From Clostridia bacterium (GTDB taxonomy: Bacteria; Bacillota_A; Clostridia; UMGS1883; HGM11501): a stretch of 28,431 bases of DNA. Position numbers and translations under genes: made by a program. This document shows positions 24,382 through 28,431 of the stretch, one piece after another (the first letter of the stretch is position 1; every line of letters begins with the position of its first letter). A model generated the notes under the pieces. It made no database searches, was not told the DNA's origin, and saw nothing but the letters and a program-made list of their open reading frames with translations. The DNA is taken from contig JAFXHP010000114.1 of the NCBI GenBank assembly GCA_017536285.1, positions 1 to 28,431 on the forward strand, in the 5' to 3' direction.

Positions 24382-25254
24382 ATGAAAGAATTAAATTTTG
24401 AAAAAAGAGAAAAGCGGGAAAAATTAAAAAATGGGATTTCAAAAGGAATTATTTATGCCTTTCTTTCATTTTGGGCATTATTTGTACTATTTCCGTTTTA
24501 CTGGATGATGCTTACATCTTTTAAAAGCTATGCCACGTACAATTCCGAGTTTATCCCAAAGTTTTATTTAACTTCTCCCACCTTTGAAAATTATATAGAG
24601 GCTTTTACCGCAGTACCGCTTTTTACATATTTTATGAATACGGTGATTTTTACGGTCATTACGGTTAGTCTTATGCTGCTTGTAACGGTTCCTGCATCAT
24701 TTGCCTTTGCAAGGTTGGAATTTAAGGGGAAAAATTTGCTATTTACCTTATTTTTATCCCTTATGATGATACCGAATGAGCTTGTCATTATTACAAATTT
24801 TGTGACGGTTACAAACCTGGAGCTCAGAAACACATTTACAGGGCTCATTCTTCCGTCAGTGATGTCGGTTTTCTATGTTTATCTGCTTAAAGAAAGCTTT
24901 GGAAGCGTTCCTGATGAGCTTTACCGTGCAGCAAAGGTGGACGGAACAAGTGACTTTAAGTTTATGATGAAAGTTATGGTTCCTATCTGCAAGCCCACTA
25001 TCATCACTGTGACAATTCTTAAGGTTATTGAGTGCTGGAACTCCTTTGTATGGCCCAGACTTATAACGGACGAGAGAGAATATTTCCTTGTTTCCAACGG
25101 AATTCAGGAAATACGTGAAGCGGGCTTCGGTCGTGAAAACATCCCTGCCATGATGGCGGCGGTGGTTGTAATTTCCCTTCCGCTTATTCTGATTTTCATA
25201 ATTTTCAGAAAGAGGATTATGGAGGGCGTGGCAAGAGGAGGCGTTAAAGGATGA
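24382..25254 (+). CDS. Sugar ABC transporter permease, MalG-like
   Basis: This 290-aa membrane protein has a basic cytoplasmic N-terminus, six helices, the PxYWMMLTSFKS motif near residue 40, and the EAA loop DELYRAAKVDGTSDFKF followed by VMVP. It is the second permease of the importer. The frame is open from a TTG at 24370, but ATG 24382 has GAGGG 5 nt before it and is the better start. The end overlaps the binding-protein gene by 4 bp (ATGA). Confidence 0.93.
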   Translation: MKELNFEKREKREKLKNGISKGIIYAFLSFWALFVLFPFYWMMLTSFKSYATYNSEFIPKFYLTSPTFENYIEAFTAVPLFTYFMNTVIFTVITVSLMLLVTVPASFAFARLEFKGKNLLFTLFLSLMMIPNELVIITNFVTVTNLELRNTFTGLILPSVMSVFYVYLLKESFGSVPDELYRAAKVDGTSDFKFMMKVMVPICKPTIITVTILKVIECWNSFVWPRLITDEREYFLVSNGIQEIREAGFGRENIPAMMAAVVVISLPLILIFIIFRKRIMEGVARGGVKG

Positions 25255-26843
25255 AAAAAGTTTTTTGCATTATTCTTGCTATGAGCTTTATTCTGCCCAT
25301 TTTTTCCGGTTGTCACGGCAAAAAGGAAAGCAGAAGCTTTTTTATTCCGGAAAGCTTTGATGAAACGGAGAATTTTGAAATTACCTTCTGGGCTAAAAAC
25401 GATACCAACAAAGTACAGACGGCAATTTACGAAAAGGCGATTTCGGATTTTGAGGCACTTTATCCGAATATAAAAGTGAAAATGAAGCTTTATACCGATT
25501 ACGGTAAAATTTACAACGATGTTATAACTAACATCGCCACGGACACAACGCCTAATCTGTGCATAACCTATCCCGATCATATAGCAACCTATATGTCGGG
25601 AGGGGATACGGTGGTTCCGTTAAATGAGCTTATGGAAGATGAAAGATTCGGCCTTTCAGGAAGTGAAGTTAAATTTGACGCACCCAAGATGGAAGAAATT
25701 GTCCCTGAGTTTTTATCTGAATGTGCATTCGGGGATACTTACTACGCACTTCCTTTTATGAGATCCGGCGAAGCTCTTTACATTAATAAAGATTATGTAG
25801 AGCGTCTTGGCTATGAAATTCCGGATAAAATTACATGGGATTTTATATGGGAGGTTTCCGACGCTGCGACGGAGAAAAACGAGGACGGAACATATAAGTT
25901 AAACGGGCAGAAGGTTATGATTCCCTTTATCTATAAGTCCACGGACAATATGATGATTCAATACCTAAAGCAAAAAGAGGCACCGTATTCTGAGCCGAAC
26001 GGAGAAATCAAAATATTCAACGAAGAGACTAAGGAGTTTTTGAAAGAAATTTCAAAGCATGTGGGAAACGGAGCGTTTTCCACATTCAAAATTTCCAGTT
26101 ATCCAGGAAACTTCTTTAATGCTGGACAGTGTATTTTTGCCATTGATTCCACGGCAGGAGCAACCTGGCTGGGAAGTGATGCACCGCTTTCCGACATTCA
26201 TGAAAACAGCATAGTTGAATTTGAAACTGTTGTGAAAATGATTCCGCAGGTAAATCCGGATGAACCTAAAGTTATTTCTCAGGGCCCGTCGGTGTGCGTG
26301 TTCAACAAGGAAAACCCTTCCGAGGTTTTAGCTTCCTGGCTTTTCCTTCAGTATCTTTTGACCAATGAGGTACAGATTGCCTACTCGAAAACAGAAGGCT
26401 ATGTTCCCGTTACAAAAAAGGCCAGGGACGATTTTACCTACACAGAATATCTTTCACGACGGGGAGAGGATAACGACACCTTTTACAGCGTAAAGATTGA
26501 TGCATCAAAAATTGTGCTGGAAAATACAAAGTACAGCTTTGTAACTCCTGTTTTTAACGGATCAGCATCGCTTCGTAATGCGGCAGGCCAACTTATTGAA
26601 GAAACGGTAAAATCCGTAAGGCGAAAGGAAAAAGTAGACGATAAGTATTTTGATGAGCTTTTCAGTGAAATGGAAAGTTTATACAGGCTTGATCAGACAG
26701 GAGGGGTTGGTGGCGGCAGGAAAAAGGAACTTTCGCCGTTACCGGTAGAATCGAAGGTACTTCTTATATCCCTTGCACTTATCTGGGCATTGATTGCAGC
26801 TTATGTAATTTGGGAAAAAGTCAAAAACAAGAAAAAATATTGA
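25251..26843 (+). CDS. Sugar-binding lipoprotein of the ABC importer with a C-terminal membrane helix
   Basis: This 530-aa family 1 solute-binding protein has a lipoprotein signal with lipobox IFSGC (Cys21). The mature part has features of sugar-binding proteins: FEITFWAKND near the start, PNIKVKMKL, the TPNLCITYPD hinge strand, and YALPFMRSGEALYINKDY. Unusually, a Gly-rich linker (GGVGGGRKKE) near residue 485 leads to a C-terminal hydrophobic helix (about 499-522) and a basic tail (KVKNKKKY). That would place the tail in the cytoplasm and anchor the protein at both ends. The gene closes the importer operon. A promoter for the next gene overlaps its stop codon. No terminator follows directly. 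Confidence 0.93.
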   Translation: MKKVFCIILAMSFILPIFSGCHGKKESRSFFIPESFDETENFEITFWAKNDTNKVQTAIYEKAISDFEALYPNIKVKMKLYTDYGKIYNDVITNIATDTTPNLCITYPDHIATYMSGGDTVVPLNELMEDERFGLSGSEVKFDAPKMEEIVPEFLSECAFGDTYYALPFMRSGEALYINKDYVERLGYEIPDKITWDFIWEVSDAATEKNEDGTYKLNGQKVMIPFIYKSTDNMMIQYLKQKEAPYSEPNGEIKIFNEETKEFLKEISKHVGNGAFSTFKISSYPGNFFNAGQCIFAIDSTAGATWLGSDAPLSDIHENSIVEFETVVKMIPQVNPDEPKVISQGPSVCVFNKENPSEVLASWLFLQYLLTNEVQIAYSKTEGYVPVTKKARDDFTYTEYLSRRGEDNDTFYSVKIDASKIVLENTKYSFVTPVFNGSASLRNAAGQLIEETVKSVRRKEKVDDKYFDELFSEMESLYRLDQTGGVGGGRKKELSPLPVESKVLLISLALIWALIAAYVIWEKVKNKKKY

Positions 26844-26867
26844 CATATTTTTCTTTTGGAGTATAAT
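26840..26867 (+). promoter_or_regulatory. Strong promoter of the small lipoprotein gene
   Basis: TTGACA (26840-26845) and TATAAT (26862-26867), both perfect, are 16 bp apart. The -35 box contains the TGA stop of the binding-protein gene. The leader is about 30 nt, with AAAGGAG before the ATG. Confidence 0.88.
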
Positions 26868-26899
26868 ATTTAAGAATAAATAATAAAGGAGAAAAAATT

Positions 26900-27613
26900 A
26901 TGAAAAAGTTTTTAGCATTGGTACTGGCACTTCTTTTGGTATTCGCTATGGCAGGATGCACAGAAGAGGCAGTAAACGAAGAAGTTGTTGAAGAGGTGGT
27001 TGAAGACGTTGCCGTAATGACATACGAGGAATTTGCAGCAGCCGAAATTGACACTGAGGTTACAGTTGAAACCTATGTTCAGGGCAAGCAGTCCTGGTGG
27101 GACAATAAGGGAACTTTCTATACTCAGAGCGAGGACGGAGCATACTTCCTTTATGAAATGCCCTGTACAGAAGAAGAATACAATCTTCTCACAGAAGGAA
27201 CTAAAATCAGAGTAACAGGTTATAAGGCTCAGTGGGCAGGCGAAGTTGAAATTGTTGACGCAACATTTGAAATTCTTGAAGGTAACTTTGTTGCAGAAGC
27301 ATTTGATGCAACTTCTCTTTTGGGAACAGAAGAACTCATCAACTACCAGAACCAGAAGGCTCTCTTTAAAGGTCTCGTAGTTGAATCCGTAAACTACAAG
27401 AACGACGAGCCCGGCGATGACATTTATCTTACACTTACAGATGGAGAAGATGACTACAATTTCTGCGTTGAAGTTTACCTTACAGGCGTTGATACAGAGG
27501 TTTACACAACAGTTGGTGAGCTTGAAGCAGGCGACAAGGTTGACGTTGAAGCATTCCTTTACTGGTATGAAGGCGTAAATCCCCACATCACAGGAATTAC
27601 AGTTGTTGAATAA
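26900..27613 (+). CDS. Acidic lipoprotein with two OB-like repeats, unknown function
   Basis: This 237-aa protein has a lipoprotein signal ending in the lipobox AMAGC (Cys20), then a Glu/Val-rich spacer (EEVVEEVVED) and two similar beta-rich units at about 45-135 and 150-237. Each runs from a strand like VETYVQGK or FKGLVVESV to a closing IRVTGYK or VDVEAFLYW, which looks like a tandem OB-fold. It is strongly acidic and should sit on the outer face of the membrane. The codon use and near-perfect promoter suggest high expression. It is probably not a fixed part of the importer, because it has its own promoter and a strong terminator. No ligand is evident. Confidence 0.85.
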   Translation: MKKFLALVLALLLVFAMAGCTEEAVNEEVVEEVVEDVAVMTYEEFAAAEIDTEVTVETYVQGKQSWWDNKGTFYTQSEDGAYFLYEMPCTEEEYNLLTEGTKIRVTGYKAQWAGEVEIVDATFEILEGNFVAEAFDATSLLGTEELINYQNQKALFKGLVVESVNYKNDEPGDDIYLTLTDGEDDYNFCVEVYLTGVDTEVYTTVGELEAGDKVDVEAFLYWYEGVNPHITGITVVE

Positions 27614-27620
27614 TAAAAAA

Positions 27621-27647
27621 ACAGCCTGAATAGTCAGGCTGTTTTTT
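27621..27647 (+). terminator. Terminator of the lipoprotein gene and importer read-through
   Basis: A 9-bp core stem (ACAGCCTGA and TCAGGCTGT) with an ATAG loop ends in six T. A-run and T-run pairing extends it to 14 bp. It is the first strong terminator after the importer operon. Confidence 0.92.
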
Positions 27648-27662
27648 ATCTAATGTTATGAC

Positions 27663-27691
27663 TTGACAAGTTACGGAAAATGTGGTATAAT
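27663..27691 (+). promoter_or_regulatory. Consensus promoter before the two overlapping small genes
   Basis: TTGACA (27663-27668) and TATAAT (27686-27691), both perfect, have the ideal 17-bp spacer and an extended TGG before the -10 box. The leader of about 80 nt can form a hairpin: CGGAAAAAT pairs with ATTTTTCTG across an 18-nt gap, with one G-U pair. Confidence 0.9.
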
Positions 27692-27778
27692 ATATATGCT
27701 TCACGGAAAAATGAAGGATCTGTGAGGCCTATTTTTCTGTTCATTAAATAGCTTAATAAGTTAGAAAGGAGAGATGCT

Positions 27779-27967
27779 ATGGAAATGTTGGAACATCCCG
27801 ATATTACAAGAATGATGCGATACGGAACGCTTGAAGAAACTGCAAGAAGAAAAAGACGCCCATGCTTTCTTAACGGATTCGTATACGGAGGAGACAGCGA
27901 GGACGAGGCAGGAGGGAATGACGATGACGAAGAGGAAGGCTTCAAAAGGCAGGCCTGCACTAATTAA
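27779..27967 (+). CDS. Small acidic-tailed protein, 62 aa, unknown
   Basis: This protein starts MEMLEHPDITRMMRYGTLEE, has a basic stretch (RRKRRP) and ends in a very acidic tail (DDDEEEGF). AAAGGAG lies 7 nt before the ATG. The last 44 bp overlap the next gene in another frame. It is the first gene behind the consensus promoter. I do not recognise the family. The overlap leaves some doubt about the true C-terminus, and a frameshift joining both genes is possible but not supported. Confidence 0.62.
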   Translation: MEMLEHPDITRMMRYGTLEETARRKRRPCFLNGFVYGGDSEDEAGGNDDDEEEGFKRQACTN

Positions 27968-28154
27968 GAGTATTGCGGGAAAAGCCATTAAAGAGCTTGA
28001 GAGGATTGCATTCAGCGAGGAGGAACCTATAAAAATAAGAATGGAAATACTTAAGTGGTTTACTGAGCTGGAAGTGGGAAAGCCTAAAGCTTCAGCGGAT
28101 AATGAGTATAATGAAGATAAAGCCTTTGATATAAATGTTTATATCGAGGAATAG
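27924..28154 (+). CDS. Small basic/helical protein, 76 aa, unknown
   Basis: The N-terminal basic patch TKRKASKGRP is followed by a helical segment (AIKELERIAFSEEEP, then RMEILKWFTELEVGKPKA) and an acidic C-terminus ending in DINVYIEE. The pattern of a GRP patch followed by a helix pair ending in GKPK resembles small DNA-binding or terminase-small-subunit-like proteins of Firmicute phages; I rate this as weak similarity. GGAGG lies 8 nt before ATG 27924. A nearer ATG at 27918 is too close to that site. It overlaps the previous gene by 44 bp, so translation is probably coupled. Confidence 0.7.
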   Translation: MTKRKASKGRPALIKSIAGKAIKELERIAFSEEEPIKIRMEILKWFTELEVGKPKASADNEYNEDKAFDINVYIEE

Positions 28155-28189
28155 AAAAAGACTGTGATTCAACGAATCACAGTCTTTTT
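28155..28189. terminator. Bidirectional terminator before the repeat-protein gene
   Basis: A perfect 16-bp stem (28155-28170 and 28174-28189) with an AAC loop has T-runs on both strands. It starts one base after the stop of the small gene and lies 11 bp after the stop of the convergent repeat protein. Confidence 0.92.
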
Positions 28190-28200
28190 ATTATATGATG

Positions 28201-28431
28201 TCAGGCGTTGGGATCGCCGGCCTCGGGGTCAGTAGGATCGCCTGTCTCGGGATCAGTAGGATCGCCTGTCTCGGGATCAGTAGGATCGCCTGTCTCAGGG
28301 TCAGTAGGATCGCCTGTCTCAGGGTCAGTAGGATCGCCTGTCTCGGGATCAGTAGGATCGCCTGTCTCGGGATCAGTAGGATCGCCTGTCTCGGGATCAG
28401 TAGGATCGCCTGTCTCGGGGTCTGTGGGATC
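28201..28431 (-). CDS. C-terminus of a protein made of DPTDPETG repeats (partial)
   Basis: The last 76 codons of a leftward gene run off the right edge. Translated on the minus strand they give nine tandem DPTDPETG-type octapeptides. The second-to-last copies vary only at synonymous sites, and the end is DPEAGDPNA before the TGA stop. The sequence is acidic and Pro/Gly-rich, as in cell-wall-spanning or surface-display regions. No sortase motif or membrane anchor follows the repeats, so anchoring must lie in the missing N-terminal part. Function is unknown. Confidence 0.8.
   Translation of the reverse strand, partial: DPTDPETGDPTDPETGDPTDPETGDPTDPETGDPTDPETGDPTDPETGDPTDPETGDPTDPETGDPTDPEAGDPNA
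28211..28431 (-). repeat. 24-bp tandem repeat, nine copies plus a partial one
   Basis: Unit boundaries are 28211, 28235, 28259, 28283, 28307, 28331, 28355, 28379 and 28403, exactly 24 bp apart, then a partial unit to the edge. Copies 2, 3, 6, 7 and 8 appear identical. Copies 4 and 5 share a variant (CAGGG for CGGGA). The first and last are more divergent. Each unit encodes DPTDPETG, and several units hold two GATC sites. Confidence 0.95.

Noticed and set aside
26912..27586. A 224-codon open frame on the minus strand opposite the lipoprotein gene.
   Set aside because: It is a mirror of a real gene with a lipobox, promoter, ribosome site and terminator. It is Cys/Phe/Asn-rich with no domain, and no ribosome site was found for it.
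27692..27778. The leader before the two small genes as a riboswitch.
   Set aside because: It matches no riboswitch class I know. Only one imperfect hairpin is visible, and no terminator or anti-terminator pair.
27831..28154. A longer 107-aa version of the second small gene starting at TTG 27831.
   Set aside because: No ribosome site precedes that TTG, while ATG 27924 has GGAGG 8 nt upstream.
28211..28431. The regular 24-bp repeats as a CRISPR array.
   Set aside because: There are no spacers between units, and the repeats stay in one coding frame with a stop codon.
1..28431. tRNA, rRNA, insertion sequence or integrated prophage.
   Set aside because: No cloverleaf, rRNA-like segment, transposase, integrase or structural phage gene was found in the intergenic or coding stretches.

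Overview
The window looks like the chromosome of a Gram-positive, low-to-moderate GC Firmicute of class Clostridia, probably a gut or rumen commensal. Supporting signs are strong AAGGAGG-type ribosome sites, TTGACA/TATAAT promoters with 16-17 bp spacers, frequent GTG and TTG starts, RNase J, an FHA/RodA/PBP operon, lipoprotein solute-binding proteins, and secreted proteins ending in stalk (copper amine oxidase N-terminal-like) domains. I cannot place it below class. No tRNA, rRNA, insertion sequence, CRISPR array or clear prophage is visible. The right edge lies inside a tandem repeat, which is a plausible reason for a contig to end there.

Layout. 1-900: an incoming terminator, a tiny secreted-peptide gene (-) and a HAD phosphatase gene (+), the last two with facing near-consensus promoters. 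961-2253 (-): a Gfo/Idh/MocA oxidoreductase. 2360-6458 (-): a four-gene operon of TPR membrane protein, metallo-beta-lactamase-fold hydrolase, (alpha/alpha)6-barrel glycosidase and SAM methyltransferase. 6587-7354 (-): three tightly linked small proteins, two of them starting with TTG directly after the previous stop. 7442-11176 (+): metallophosphoesterase, 56-aa membrane protein, FHA protein, FtsW/RodA glycosyltransferase and class B PBP, which is a cell-wall elongation or division operon. 11217-12881 (-): a GH110-like beta-helix protein. 13061-14752 (+): RNase J. 14791-18942 (-): a two-gene operon of large secreted glycan-related proteins with stalk domains, behind a strong promoter with two 9-bp direct repeats exactly 21 bp apart. 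19064-19948 (-): an EamA transporter. 20113-22273 (+): an SGNH hydrolase plus a COG2509-type FAD protein. 22396-26843 (+): a complete CUT1 sugar ABC importer whose binding protein has both a lipobox and a C-terminal membrane helix. 26900-27613 (+): an abundant-looking lipoprotein. 27779-28154 (+): two overlapping small genes behind a consensus promoter. 28201-end (-): the C-terminus of a protein made of 8-residue DPTDPETG repeats.

How it fits together. The theme is carbohydrate handling and the cell surface. Secreted stalk-domain proteins would bind or cut a glycan outside the cell. The ABC importer would bring sugars in. Cytoplasmic glycosidases (3529-4782 and 11217-12881), the Gfo/Idh oxidoreductase and the SGNH hydrolase could process them. 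This link is inferred from family membership; the genes are not one operon. The most distinctive features are the operator-like repeats before the secreted pair, the doubly anchored solute-binding protein, and the cluster of small proteins with TAATTG junctions.
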